From JAWLDA01 sp041686855 (GTDB lineage: Bacteria > Bacillota > Limnochordia > DTU080 > RSA5), in NCBI GenBank assembly GCA_041686855.1, contig JAWLDA010000006.1, positions 124,001 to 188,000 on the forward strand: DNA of 64,000 bases. The letters run 5' to 3'. Below, one piece after another: positions 8,055 through 16,755 of the stretch. Numbering within the stretch: position 1 is the stretch's first letter; each line of letters starts with the position of its first letter. A program made the position numbers and the translations under genes. The notes under the pieces are model-generated. The model saw nothing but the letters and a program-made list of their open reading frames with translations, was not told the origin of the DNA and searched no databases.

Positions 8055-9569
8055 CTAGAAAGCGATCTCCATGCCGAATTCAGAGCCTAACCGCTTGATG
8101 ATGTGCGAGGCGTACTCCTTGCGCAGCGAGAGGGGATCTGGATTCGTGCGTCCCGCCAACTCGACTTCGAGCGCGGGCACTCCGAGATCTCGCCCTGTCT
8201 TACGTGTCAGACTGCCGCCGATCGGTTCAGTGAACGATCGCCACCTGGGCCCGCGGGCGTTCGATGGACGGATCCCGTTCAACTCGTTGCGAATCTTGGC
8301 GGCGGCGCTCTTAATCTTGGACTGTTGGGTCGTGATGAGGGTGTTGGCCAGACTGTGGTTAAACCCGTCGTGAAAGTCGACGACGAGGGCTAAATCCGGC
8401 TGAGACCTGACCAGCTCCCACATCTCTTTGCCGATCGTGAGCTTGGGTGTTCCTCCGACTGGGAAGAGACGGTTAAAGTCATGACCTCTATACGTACGGT
8501 TGCCGCTCTCGCACGCGTTGCGGTTGAACTCCGGCACAATGACGAGCCGACCTCGAGAGATCGAGATGCCTTGTTCGATGGCATCAGAGAGCGCGTAGTG
8601 GCCGGAGCGCTCGTTGCCGTGAATGCAGCCGAGGAATACGAGCGTCGGACCGGCTTCCGGCGATTGGTAGGTGTACACCGGTGTTTCGTAGGAGGTGCCG
8701 GAGGCTAGACTCGAAACCACTAATTGTGTTGATCCAAAGTTGGGGACTGACCGGTTAGTGCCGCACTCGAAGCGCCCGCCGTTCGCTTTGAGAAGATCGT
8801 TGACGACGGTAAGCGTCTTGGGTCCTGCTTCACCGTCGACGTACAATCCGTTCTTGGATTGAAACTCCCGTACGGTGGCGTAGGTCTTGGGACCGAAGTC
8901 GCCATCGATGAGTCCGGGAGAGTATCCCAGACTGGTGAGCGCTTGTTGCAGGGCGCGCACCTGATTGCCGGAGCTTCCCAGGACCATGTACTCGCAGACT
9001 TCAAAGTCGACGCTCGGCGCTTGGGATACGGCTTGAAGGGCGAACGCACCTTCGTCATCCGTAGCACCATTTCCCTCGCTCACTTCACAGGTGTAGTTCG
9101 TGACCGTCACTCCTGATAGAGCCCACTCTCCGGAGGAGCGGTCGAGCGACGCTTCGCCGTTGCCGACACAGTAAGCTCGGCTCCCCGCGGCGTCAGTCAC
9201 ATCCACTACAAAGGAGCCGTTCGCCGAAGCGCCGTTTCCGCGCACGTTGACGTCCCCGACGGTGACGTTCACTTGATTCATGCTCATATCGGACCAGATT
9301 GCACGGACCCGTTCGATCACTTCGTCTTTGCTCTCCTGGGACGGGGCCTCGAATCCTTCACCGCTGAGTACTTGGGTGATCAGTGTCGACGCGAGGTAGC
9401 GTTTGAGTCTCTCTTCATCTTTGGCTTCACCGGCGCTTGCCAACGCATCAAGGGTCGCTTCGATCTCGGTTGTACTCTGTAACTGAGTGTCGAATCCCAT
9501 CAACCCACAACCCGCTCCAACCACGAGCACGAGCACCAAGGCCAGCAGCATCGTAAACCGTTTTGTCAT
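8055..9569 (-). CDS. Lipoprotein with NTF2-like, peptidoglycan-binding and M14/AstE-type zinc hydrolase domains (copy 2)
   Basis: This 504-residue lipoprotein (VVGAGC, Cys21) is a full-length paralog of the downstream gene, with the same domain order. It has an NTF2-like region, a PG_binding_1 domain (VLGSSGNQV, LGYSPGLIDGDFGP, EFQSKNGL) and a zinc hydrolase with GCIHGNERSG, FNRLFP, DFHDGF and VELAGR. All putative metal ligands and the catalytic Glu are kept, so both copies should be active. The family resembles M14 carboxypeptidases and AspA/AstE deacylases, and the wall-binding module suggests a peptidoglycan-linked substrate. The start at ATG 9569 follows GAGGGGGAAGAGG. In-frame codons further upstream would spoil the signal peptide. 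Confidence 0.85.
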   Translation of the reverse strand: MTKRFTMLLALVLVLVVGAGCGLMGFDTQLQSTTEIEATLDALASAGEAKDEERLKRYLASTLITQVLSGEGFEAPSQESKDEVIERVRAIWSDMSMNQVNVTVGDVNVRGNGASANGSFVVDVTDAAGSRAYCVGNGEASLDRSSGEWALSGVTVTNYTCEVSEGNGATDDEGAFALQAVSQAPSVDFEVCEYMVLGSSGNQVRALQQALTSLGYSPGLIDGDFGPKTYATVREFQSKNGLYVDGEAGPKTLTVVNDLLKANGGRFECGTNRSVPNFGSTQLVVSSLASGTSYETPVYTYQSPEAGPTLVFLGCIHGNERSGHYALSDAIEQGISISRGRLVIVPEFNRNACESGNRTYRGHDFNRLFPVGGTPKLTIGKEMWELVRSQPDLALVVDFHDGFNHSLANTLITTQQSKIKSAAAKIRNELNGIRPSNARGPRWRSFTEPIGGSLTRKTGRDLGVPALEVELAGRTNPDPLSLRKEYASHIIKRLGSEFGMEIAF

Positions 9570-9845
9570 CCTCTTCCCCCTCTTTCGTAAGGATTTGTGA
9601 AATGTGGGACTGAATGTAACCACTTCAAGGACCTGGAAAAAGTGGCTGTGATTGCGATTTCTAGTGATAAGTAGGGGATTCCCTGGAGCAAATTTTGGAA
9701 GGATTTTGAGGAGGAAGCGCCGCAAATGTAGGCGTACAGGGGATTTCTTAGCGGATCGAGTCTAATTCTTACTTGGCTGTGAATATATGGAGATCCCGCT
9801 GGGAGTTGTAGGGAGTCGAAGCGAGTTAAAGGGGGCGCGTTAGAG

Positions 9846-11219
9846 ATGGCCGATCAGCAGCTGGAGTTACGGTTGGGACATGCCCGTATCGATGTGACAC
9901 CTCCCTTGGGGATTCCGATGGGCGGGTACGCCGCCCGTGATCACGGGTGTGAGGAGATCGAAGAGCGTCTCTTTGCGGACGCGATCTACCTAGAACAAGG
10001 CGACGTCAAAACAGTCTGGTTGACGCTGGATCTCATCTCCGTGCATGAGACGTGGGGACGGAAGGTGCGCGAGGGCATCGAGGGTCGTCTCGGCGTGCCG
10101 TGGGGTCAGATCCTCCTCCTGCCGTCGCACACGCATTTCGGACCAGCGACGGGGATTTACGAGACCATCGAGGAGGAGTCACATCGCGCTTACGTTGACG
10201 ACCTAGTGCAAAGGTTGATCGACGCCGCCGTACAAGCGGCTGCCGATCCCGTAGCGGTGACGGCTTCATTTGGGCGCGCGGACGTGAGTCCAATGGTGTA
10301 CAATCGCAGGTTGCGCCGCCCCGATGGAAGTTGCTGTATGGTGCTGCGGTTGCCGTTGCCGGAAGGTGAGGAGGGGCTCGAGTTTGGCCCCATCGAGCCG
10401 AATTTGACGGTGTTGCGTTTTGATAAGGGGGACGGAACCCCGGTCATGGCGCTTTATTCGGTGGCGATTCACCCCGTGATCGGCGGTGGCAATTACTATG
10501 GAATCTCCCCTGATTACCCCGGTGTCGTCCGCCGCATCCTCGAGCCGGCGTTGGGCGCTCCCGTCGCCTTTGCATTGGGCACGGCAGGCAATCTCGTGCC
10601 AATTCAGCGCGGCGAGGGGCAGCGAGAGCGAATCGGTCGGTTCCTGGCGGGCGCGGCCCTAGAGGCCTTTTCAACTTCGATGCCGCTCGCGTCGGATCTA
10701 CGAATTACGCACGAACGGGTGGAGCTGCCTGCGGCGGAGCGACTCAGCCCAGACGAGATGCAGCGCCAGGTTGACGAAGCCGGATCGACCGCCGCGTCGC
10801 TGCGCCAATCCGGGGATGCCCGCGCCCGCCGGCAGGCTGATGAACGGCACCGCCGTTTGCAATCCGTGGCGGAGTACGCCAAGCTCGTCGGACCCGGCAA
10901 CACGATACCGTTTGAGGTGTCAGCGATTGGTCTCGGTGAGTTTGGCATCGTTACCATGCCGGGAGAGATCTTTGTTGAGACCGGACTCCATCTCCAGGCC
11001 CGTTCACCGTTCCCCCACACACTAGCGCTGTCGCTGGCAAACCAGGCGACCGGATATCTACCAACGCGGACGGCCTTTTGGGAGGGCGGTTATGAGACGA
11101 GTGTCTCGCGCATGAGTGAGGAGAGCGAGGCAGCCGCGTGTGAGGTGGCAAATCGCCTTCTCGTCGAGGTGTGGGATCGGCAGAACGCGCCTGGGATTAA
11201 AGAGAGCGCCGCTTCGTAA
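9846..11219 (+). CDS. Neutral/alkaline non-lysosomal ceramidase-like protein
   Basis: This 457-residue protein matches the N-terminal domain of neutral ceramidases. It has the LGHARIDVTPPLGIPMGGYA opening and a later PSHTHFGPATG segment carrying likely zinc-binding histidines. Near residue 220 the HPVIGGGNYYGISPDYPG region recalls the family's nucleophile area, and GEIFVETGL is also typical. There is no clear signal peptide, unlike secreted ceramidases, and the C-terminal Ig-like domain of true ceramidases is missing. Bacteria with many sulfatases often carry such genes, and the real substrate may be another amide or lipid. A strong hairpin follows. Confidence 0.75.
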   Translation: MADQQLELRLGHARIDVTPPLGIPMGGYAARDHGCEEIEERLFADAIYLEQGDVKTVWLTLDLISVHETWGRKVREGIEGRLGVPWGQILLLPSHTHFGPATGIYETIEEESHRAYVDDLVQRLIDAAVQAAADPVAVTASFGRADVSPMVYNRRLRRPDGSCCMVLRLPLPEGEEGLEFGPIEPNLTVLRFDKGDGTPVMALYSVAIHPVIGGGNYYGISPDYPGVVRRILEPALGAPVAFALGTAGNLVPIQRGEGQRERIGRFLAGAALEAFSTSMPLASDLRITHERVELPAAERLSPDEMQRQVDEAGSTAASLRQSGDARARRQADERHRRLQSVAEYAKLVGPGNTIPFEVSAIGLGEFGIVTMPGEIFVETGLHLQARSPFPHTLALSLANQATGYLPTRTAFWEGGYETSVSRMSEESEAAACEVANRLLVEVWDRQNAPGIKESAAS

Positions 11220-11240
11220 GCGAGGTGTTCGAATGATCGT

Positions 11241-11271
11241 GTGCCGGCGCCGCCATTCGGCGGCGCCGCAC
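11241..11271. terminator. GC-rich bidirectional hairpin between convergent genes
   Basis: GGCGCCGCC (11246-11254) and GGCGGCGCC (11259-11267) pair perfectly around ATTC. GTGC (11241-11244) and GCAC (11268-11271) extend the stem with one bulged C. It lies between the ends of the ceramidase-like gene (+) and msrA (-) and probably ends both transcripts. There is no T-run. Confidence 0.6.
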
Positions 11272-11274
11272 GCG

Positions 11275-11826
11275 TCACCCTCTCAATTCGGAAGCGAAGG
11301 CGTCGCGAAACTTAGCCACCTTCGGCGCGATTACTAGGCGGCAGTACGGTTGGTACGGGTTGCGCGCGAAGTAGTCATCGTGGACCTCCTCCGCCGGGTA
11401 AAAGCGAGGAGCGGGGGTCAGTTCCGTGACGACCGGGTCGTCCCACGTCCCGGCGGACTCCAACTCGTCGATGTATGCACGCGCGATGCTTTGCTGTTCG
11501 GGTGTGTGATAAAAGATGACGGAACGGTACTGGGTGCCGACGTCGTTTCCTTGCCGATTAAGGGTGGTCGGATCGTGAATCGAAAAGAAGATCTCTAAGA
11601 GGCGACGGTATGAGATGCGTGCCGGATCGTACGTGATCTCCACGACCTCCGCGTGCCCTGTCGTGCCGGAGCACACGTCCCGATACGTAGGATTCTCGGT
11701 CGTTCCGCCGGCGTAGCCGGAGGCGACCTCGCAGACACCGTCAACTTCCTTATAGACGGCTTCGAGGCACCAAAAGCAGCCTCCGCCGAGGGTGGCTTTC
11801 TCAGTCAGTTCTTGTTCCTCAGACAT
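11275..11826 (-). CDS. msrA: Peptide methionine (S)-S-oxide reductase MsrA
   Basis: A 183-residue cytosolic enzyme that reduces methionine-S-sulfoxide in proteins, using thioredoxin as electron donor. The signature GGGCFWC lies at residues 14-20 with catalytic Cys17. GYAGG, GHAEVVEITYDP and HDPTTLNRQGND follow as in all MsrA proteins, and length is normal. The start at ATG 11826 has GGGAGGTG six bases upstream. A MsrB domain is not fused and no msrB gene is seen. Near SodA-, OsmC- and DsbA-type genes in this window it fits an oxidative-stress repair role. Confidence 0.95.
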   Translation of the reverse strand: MSEEQELTEKATLGGGCFWCLEAVYKEVDGVCEVASGYAGGTTENPTYRDVCSGTTGHAEVVEITYDPARISYRRLLEIFFSIHDPTTLNRQGNDVGTQYRSVIFYHTPEQQSIARAYIDELESAGTWDDPVVTELTPAPRFYPAEEVHDDYFARNPYQPYCRLVIAPKVAKFRDAFASELRG

Positions 11827-11881
11827 GGTGTACACCTCCCAGGAGTCTGATCTCGTCGCCATCGATCGTACGACCGAGCGA

Positions 11882-12523
11882 TCACGCCAAGGCCGCTTCG
11901 ATGTGTGGGACGGGATCCTGGTCGACAATGTGACGTCCGTGTGCGGGCAAACAGGCATCCATCTCATACGAGAGAAGTCTGCGGGCGTCCTCTTTAACTT
12001 GCGACGGCGGCGCACCTTTATGCGGTCCGGGAAGACAAAACGGGCGACTCTCTGAATCGCCCAGTCCCATCACGGTATCTCCCGCCAGCATGACACGTCC
12101 GGGGTGCCAGTAAAAGGCGACGTTTCCAGGGGCGTGGCCGGGCGCGTCGATCACCTCGAGTAGACCACCGATTCGCTCGCCAGGGTGAAAGTGCCGGTCG
12201 ATCTCGACCCCGAGCCGAGCGCACAGGGGAGCGCTCTCGGGATGGGCCCACACCGTGGCGCCGAAGGCTTCGGCCAGCGCCTGGGCGTTTGCGGTGTGCG
12301 TCTCGTGATGATGTGTAAGGAGAATGTGATCGACTCTCAACTCTCGTTCTCTAAATCGGGCGATCATACTCTGCGCGTGACCTTGGGTGCCTGTGTCGAT
12401 GACGTAGAGACTCTGGTCGATTCGAACAGCAAAGGCCCAGTTATCAAAGGGTGGCGCTGCAAACCACAGGCGCATCACCGAACCGACCGGAGCCTCCCAA
12501 CGCACGAACTCCCCGTTTGGCAT
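11882..12523 (-). CDS. MBL-fold metallo-hydrolase with altered HxHxDH motif
   Basis: This 213-residue protein has the metallo-beta-lactamase fold: VIDTGTQG, then LLTHHHETHT, APGHAPGN, LAGDTV and LPAHG in order. In the canonical HxHxDH motif the Asp that binds the second metal and serves catalysis is here Thr (H-H-H-E-T-H). The other ligands (GHxxG His, the AGD Asp, the late His) are kept. The protein may bind one metal or have changed chemistry. Glyoxalase II, lactonases and related hydrolases share the fold; the substrate is unknown. It lies upstream of msrA on the same strand with a 55-base gap. Confidence 0.8.
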   Translation of the reverse strand: MPNGEFVRWEAPVGSVMRLWFAAPPFDNWAFAVRIDQSLYVIDTGTQGHAQSMIARFRERELRVDHILLTHHHETHTANAQALAEAFGATVWAHPESAPLCARLGVEIDRHFHPGERIGGLLEVIDAPGHAPGNVAFYWHPGRVMLAGDTVMGLGDSESRPFCLPGPHKGAPPSQVKEDARRLLSYEMDACLPAHGRHIVDQDPVPHIEAALA

Positions 12524-12605
12524 TCTACATTCACCTGCTTTCCAAAATCTTCAACCCATAAACAGGTTCCTTCGAACCACCGCGGAAGCCTGCTCGCCAG
12601 AGTCT

Positions 12606-12995
12606 TTAGCGGAGGTAAATACGAAATGCGCCTGTCCGCGTCCACGCCTCCAGGCGGGAGCGCAGCCACCGTTTGAGCGCGGCTCGGGTTGACGGTAGTG
12701 CGAGGCCTATGCCGACGAGATCCGTGAGGATACCCGGCGTTACCAAGAATAAGCCGCCGATGAGGATTAGGACGCCGTCGACCAGGCCGTCCGCCGGCAC
12801 CTGACCTTGGTGGAGTTGGGCCTGCGTCCGGCGGAGCACGGCAAGTCCTTGGGTTCTGGCGAGGTATGCGCCCAAAAGACCTGTGGCGACGACCAGCAGG
12901 AGCGTAGCGCCTGTGCCGATGCGTTGCCCTACTTCGATGAGGAGCGCCAGTTCGACGATGGGAATCAACGTAAAGAGCAGAAAGAGTCGGAACAT
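12606..12995 (-). CDS. fxsA: FxsA family membrane protein
   Basis: A 129-residue inner-membrane protein of the FxsA type. It has two N-terminal hydrophobic helices (about 3-20 and 28-47, containing the family PIVELALLIEVG motif) and a third around 75-100 (GGLFLVTPGILTDLVG), then a basic tail. In E. coli, FxsA overproduction relieves F-plasmid exclusion of phage T7; its normal role is not known. No obvious operon partner: the MBL gene downstream is 82 bases away. Confidence 0.87.
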   Translation of the reverse strand: MFRLFLLFTLIPIVELALLIEVGQRIGTGATLLLVVATGLLGAYLARTQGLAVLRRTQAQLHQGQVPADGLVDGVLILIGGLFLVTPGILTDLVGIGLALPSTRAALKRWLRSRLEAWTRTGAFRIYLR

Positions 12996-13178
12996 GGAGA
13001 GTCGGCTCCTTTGCGAATGTCGCTTGTTGTAATTATATCCGTAGAAAAACGCCTTGAACTACCTATTGCGCGTTCCTAGCTTCCGATTTGGGGTTTGCAA
13101 TGTGCTGGAAGGAGCCAACGGGGCGTCGCGGAAAATGTGACCACAAGTGGATGGTACGCCTTAGGAGGTTACTGGAGC

Positions 13179-13871
13179 ATGGCAACATTCGTCGTTTGTC
13201 ACGGAGCCTTTGGGGGAGGGTGGTCTTGGGCCGGGGTCGCTGAGCGGCTGCGAGGGTTGGGGCACACCGTTTATACACCAACGCTCACCGGTTTGGGTGA
13301 ACGGGTTCATTTGGCCCATCGGGACGTGAATCTAAGCCTGCACGCGCAAGATGTCTGCAACGTCCTCCGCTTTGAAGAGCTCGACGATGTGGTACTTATC
13401 GGTCACAGCTACGGCGGTGCCGTCGCCGCTGGGGTCGCACAGCGGATGCCCGAGCGAATCAGGCAGATCGTGTACATCGACGCATTCGTTCCCGAACCGG
13501 GGAGCTCAGTAGCCGATTTGTACGACGCTGAGACTGTCGAACAATTTAAGGAGGCCGCCGAGGTGTGGGGGGACGGTTGGTTGGTGCCAGCTCCCGATGC
13601 CGACAGCAACGACCGGGCAGTCTCCCAGCCGCTGGCCACCTTCACCGAGCCCCTCGCACGCGGGAGCGCGGTGCTTGAAGCGATTCCTACGACCTACGTA
13701 GCTTGCACTCGGCGCTCGGGTTTGTTCGCCTCGCTGTCTGGTGCTCTGGCGGAAGTCGCCTCTAGGCTTAGAGAGCAGGGGAGCGCGTATGTGGAGATTG
13801 CTGCCGATCACTCGCCGCAGCGAGAGTCGCCTGATGTGGTCGTGGAAACATTGATTGCATCGCTAAAATGA
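13179..13871 (+). CDS. Alpha/beta hydrolase (EstC/hydroxynitrile-lyase-like)
   Basis: A 230-residue alpha/beta hydrolase. The oxyanion region is FVVCHGAFGGGWSW near the start, the nucleophile is Ser in IGHSYGG near residue 79, and the acid/base His is in AADHSPQ near the C-terminus. This compact form resembles salicylate-esterase and hydroxynitrile-lyase relatives and soil EstC-type esterases. The substrate is unknown. The start at ATG 13179 is preceded by TAGGAGGTTA. The next small gene begins 12 bases after its stop, so they may share a transcript. Confidence 0.85.
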   Translation: MATFVVCHGAFGGGWSWAGVAERLRGLGHTVYTPTLTGLGERVHLAHRDVNLSLHAQDVCNVLRFEELDDVVLIGHSYGGAVAAGVAQRMPERIRQIVYIDAFVPEPGSSVADLYDAETVEQFKEAAEVWGDGWLVPAPDADSNDRAVSQPLATFTEPLARGSAVLEAIPTTYVACTRRSGLFASLSGALAEVASRLREQGSAYVEIAADHSPQRESPDVVVETLIASLK

Positions 13872-13882
13872 GTAGGTGATCG

Positions 13883-14089
13883 TTGTTGAGTGAACTCTTA
13901 ATGATCTTATCGTTGCTCTTTTTCTTCCTCGCGGTGGGGATCAGCCGCAGTCTCTTTGATGGCGGCAAAGCCGGGGATAAAAAGGGCAAGCCGACTGAGG
14001 ATCCGTCGGTGAAACGCCAGTTGCGTATCTCGTGGCTGCTGGCCGGGCTGGGCGGCGTCTTACTTTTAATTTCGAGGGTGATGGAGTGA
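13883..14089 (+). CDS. Small two-helix membrane protein
   Basis: A 68-residue protein with two hydrophobic segments (about residues 5-22 and 48-63) joined by a basic, lysine-rich hydrophilic loop; it ends in RVME. I do not recognise the family. The start codon is TTG: either 13883 or the next codon 13886, which lies better spaced (5 bases) from AGGTGAT. Its stop TGA overlaps the ATG of the beta-helix gene by one base (TGATG), a layout typical of translational coupling, which supports it being a real gene. Confidence 0.65.
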   Translation: MLSELLMILSLLFFFLAVGISRSLFDGGKAGDKKGKPTEDPSVKRQLRISWLLAGLGGVLLLISRVME

Positions 14090-16020
14090 TGAATCGAGTC
14101 TCCTTGCTCTTAATACTGGTGGGCCTCCTCACGGTCTCATCGACGGTGCCCATACTCTCGTACCCGGCTGAGTACGGGGCCGAGGTGAACCCGACCGGGA
14201 GTCCCATCGGGGGCGGTGAAGGGTACATCGACATCATCACCGAGGGTGACTTTGAGGTGAACACGGCAGAGGAGTTGGTTGCGGCGCTCGGGAGCGCCAA
14301 GCCTACCGAAGTCGTGTACGTCTCACCCGGTGCCGTCATCGACCTTACGGGGTATCAAAACATCGCGATCCCTCAGGGAGTGACGCTGGCGGGCAACCGG
14401 GGCGAGGACGGCGCTCCCGGTCCCCTGATCTACACGGACGATTTGGCGACGCGTCCGCTTTTTGCCGTCCCCGCCCCCGGGGTGCGTATCACAGGATTAA
14501 GAATCAAGGGGCCCGACGGCGCGACGCGCGAGAGCGCTTATGAGGCGCCTAACTCTGAGGCGATCCGCCTGAATGCTCCCGCCGAAATTGACAACTCGGA
14601 GATCTACAATTGGTCGTACGGCGGCATTCACGTGATGAGCGAGGGTGCGTACATTCACCACAATTCCATTCATCACGTGCAACGAGCCGGCCTAGGGTAT
14701 CCGGTCTCGGTAAACGGCGGTACGGCGCTCATCGAAGCAAACCACTTCGACTGGTACCGCCACGCGATCGCGTCTTCCGGTGCGATCGGCTCGGGATATG
14801 AGGCTCGCTACAACATCGTCGGACCCAACGCCACGAGTCACGCCTTTGACATGCACGGCGGCGGCGATTACTGCCCCAAGCGCTCGACACCGTGTTCGCC
14901 GAGTGAGCGGTATATGGCCGGTGAGTGGCTTCGTATTCACCACAACACCTTCCTCGTCACCAAGCAACGGGGCATTCGCGTGCGGGGCGTTCCGCTCCAA
15001 GGGGCGGAGGTGTACCGCAATCGCTTTAGCGACCCCGATCCCGCCCGAGCGTACTCACACGTCTATTTCTTTGGTAACGCGTCAGTATACGACAACCTCT
15101 ACGGACCCACGTACACGCTCATCGAGCGTTGGTTGGAGCCGACACCTTTGGTGAGGCCGTGCCGGCGCAATCCGTGTACGCATCCAGGCGACCTCGGACC
15201 CGTCACCACGATTCATGGTCCAGAGGCAACGTTTGGTATCGCTCGACCCAGCGGCAAGAATGAACAAGGTGTCTTCCCGATTGAGTTAGAGTGGAATGGT
15301 GCGGAGGCGTTCGCCACCGATCGCGTCGAGGTGCGCCTCGACGAGACGCTTCTTTACGAGGGCGTGCAAGTCCCCGCGCCCGGCGAGCTTACCGTCGATA
15401 CGACTCTACTTGACGACGGTGTACACGCTGTGGAATTCTCCGTGACCGATGAACGCCACGGTACGATTACGGCGAGCGTTACATTTACTGTCGACAATCT
15501 TTACGAACTGACGGACCGGATGCTGCCACCCTACCAAGGTGGCTGGTTCGGCACCATCGATCGCTCCCGAACCAGCGCAATGTCGGACGGTTGGGTCTAC
15601 GACACCGAGAATCCCGAGCGGTTCGCAGGGGACAGCGACCGGTTGCGTCCTGCAAGCGACGCGACGCGGGGATATGAGTTCCTGCAGTGGGAGACGCCCC
15701 AGTTGCGGTCGTACCACGTGCTCCTCTTTGCACGAGGAGACGCAGTTGACGAAGGGGAGTCCCAGGCTCTAGCCCGCCGAGTACGTCTCCTGGGTTCAAT
15801 CGACGGCGAAGTCTGGGAACCTCTTCCTTACGACGCGCTCCATACGGCGATGGACGAGAGCGAATGGACGCGTATAGAACTCTCAGCCAAACTCCCTGAC
15901 GAGGGGCGAGGGGACGCGTCACTTGCTCATGTGCGTCTCGTCATTGAGCGGGATGAAGCGGACCAGGTGGAGATACAGGTCGGTGAAGCGCGTTTTGTAG
16001 GATGGAACTCACGACGATGA
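14089..16020 (+). CDS. Secreted right-handed beta-helix (pectate-lyase-like) protein
   Basis: A 643-residue exported protein with an N-terminal signal peptide (MNRVSLLLILVGLLTVSS). Residues about 50-350 form a pectate-lyase-superfamily beta-helix: the start TAEELVAALGSAKPTEVVYV, then ITGLRIKGPDG, IDNSEIYNWSYGGIHV, YIHHNSIHHV and RIHHNTFLV rungs. An Ig-like region (about 390-480) and a C-terminal beta-sandwich, possibly carbohydrate-binding, follow. Such proteins cleave or bind acidic polysaccharides, but I cannot assign catalytic residues. It starts at the ATG overlapping the previous stop and shares ATGA with the DUF3006 gene, so all three genes are probably co-translated. Confidence 0.8.
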   Translation: MNRVSLLLILVGLLTVSSTVPILSYPAEYGAEVNPTGSPIGGGEGYIDIITEGDFEVNTAEELVAALGSAKPTEVVYVSPGAVIDLTGYQNIAIPQGVTLAGNRGEDGAPGPLIYTDDLATRPLFAVPAPGVRITGLRIKGPDGATRESAYEAPNSEAIRLNAPAEIDNSEIYNWSYGGIHVMSEGAYIHHNSIHHVQRAGLGYPVSVNGGTALIEANHFDWYRHAIASSGAIGSGYEARYNIVGPNATSHAFDMHGGGDYCPKRSTPCSPSERYMAGEWLRIHHNTFLVTKQRGIRVRGVPLQGAEVYRNRFSDPDPARAYSHVYFFGNASVYDNLYGPTYTLIERWLEPTPLVRPCRRNPCTHPGDLGPVTTIHGPEATFGIARPSGKNEQGVFPIELEWNGAEAFATDRVEVRLDETLLYEGVQVPAPGELTVDTTLLDDGVHAVEFSVTDERHGTITASVTFTVDNLYELTDRMLPPYQGGWFGTIDRSRTSAMSDGWVYDTENPERFAGDSDRLRPASDATRGYEFLQWETPQLRSYHVLLFARGDAVDEGESQALARRVRLLGSIDGEVWEPLPYDALHTAMDESEWTRIELSAKLPDEGRGDASLAHVRLVIERDEADQVEIQVGEARFVGWNSRR

Positions 16021-16295
16021 GTTGCGTCACTGCTGTCATTGACCGGATCGTCGACGGCGCCCACGCGGTGCTCCTCATTGGTGAGGAAGAGGTGGAGCGG
16101 GTTGTGCCGGTCGCATCGCTCCCAATGGGAAGCAAGGCAGGGAGTTGGCTGACCCTCTCCTTTCGAGATGGTGACGTTGCCAACGGTCACATCGAGGGGA
16201 TCGCTTTAAACGACGACGCCACGAACGCCGCTCGAGAGCGGATTCAGGCTAAGATGGAGAAGCTGCGCAGGCGCGCTCGCCCCGAGGAGCGTTAG
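16017..16295 (+). CDS. DUF3006 domain protein (cytosolic form)
   Basis: A 92-residue protein matching DUF3006: AVIDRIVDGAHAVLLIGEEE opens a small beta-barrel-like domain, and VPVASLPMGSKAGSWL completes it, with a basic helical tail. Family members are often encoded beside ComEC-type MBL proteins, as happens here 460 bases downstream. The function is unknown. The start ATG overlaps the beta-helix stop as ATGA. The 3' end overlaps the opposing second DUF3006 gene by four bases (TTAG), each strand using a stop from it. Confidence 0.75.
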   Translation: MSCVTAVIDRIVDGAHAVLLIGEEEVERVVPVASLPMGSKAGSWLTLSFRDGDVANGHIEGIALNDDATNAARERIQAKMEKLRRRARPEER

Positions 16296-16654
16296 TGGGT
16301 CCGACGCATTCGGGTCCTGAGTAACTCCAATTTCTCAGAGATCCGGGAGCGTACGGTTTGGGTTGTGGAGGCATCAGGCTTAAAGCTCGTGCCCTCTTGA
16401 TAGAGCCATGTGCCTGGCGTCACTGGGGGGACGATGGCGTCGCGGGGGACGATACGCTCCTCTTCTGTCGGGCCGATCAGTAGAACGGCAAAGGCCCCAT
16501 CCACGTACCGGTCAAGGACGATCGACACCGGGTGTACCGGGGCGCGGCTCGTTGCGGGAACTTGAGCGAGGAGCAGAGTCGTGCCGATGACGGCGGCCGC
16601 GAGGCTCACGGAACTGAGCGGCCGTAGTGAGAGAAACGGTGTGTTTCGCATCAT
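16292..16654 (-). CDS. DUF3006-like protein with N-terminal signal/anchor
   Basis: A 120-residue protein whose residues 43-120 repeat the DUF3006 pattern of the adjacent gene: VLDRYVDGAFAVLLIGPTEE and IVPRDAIVPPVTPGTWL. Unlike that gene it has an N-terminal hydrophobic segment (about 15-32), so this copy should be exported or membrane-anchored. The pair is arranged tail to tail. It is divergent from the secreted MBL-HhH gene with a 101-base gap that may hold both promoters. Function unknown; context suggests a partner of that extracellular MBL protein. Confidence 0.7.
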   Translation of the reverse strand: MMRNTPFLSLRPLSSVSLAAAVIGTTLLLAQVPATSRAPVHPVSIVLDRYVDGAFAVLLIGPTEEERIVPRDAIVPPVTPGTWLYQEGTSFKPDASTTQTVRSRISEKLELLRTRMRRTH

Positions 16655-16755
16655 ACCCTTTGGATTAAGGGGAGAGCGATGGAGTCCTGGTTGGCTTCAT
16701 TCTGTAACGCAAAACACTTTGCAACTACCGGTGAAATTCTGAAAGGGGAACGTTT

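Noticed and set aside
9570..9845. 276-base gap upstream of the lipoprotein pair as a riboswitch or small gene
   Set aside because: It is somewhat AT-rich and probably holds divergent promoters, but I see no known aptamer motif or convincing short frame with a ribosome-binding site.
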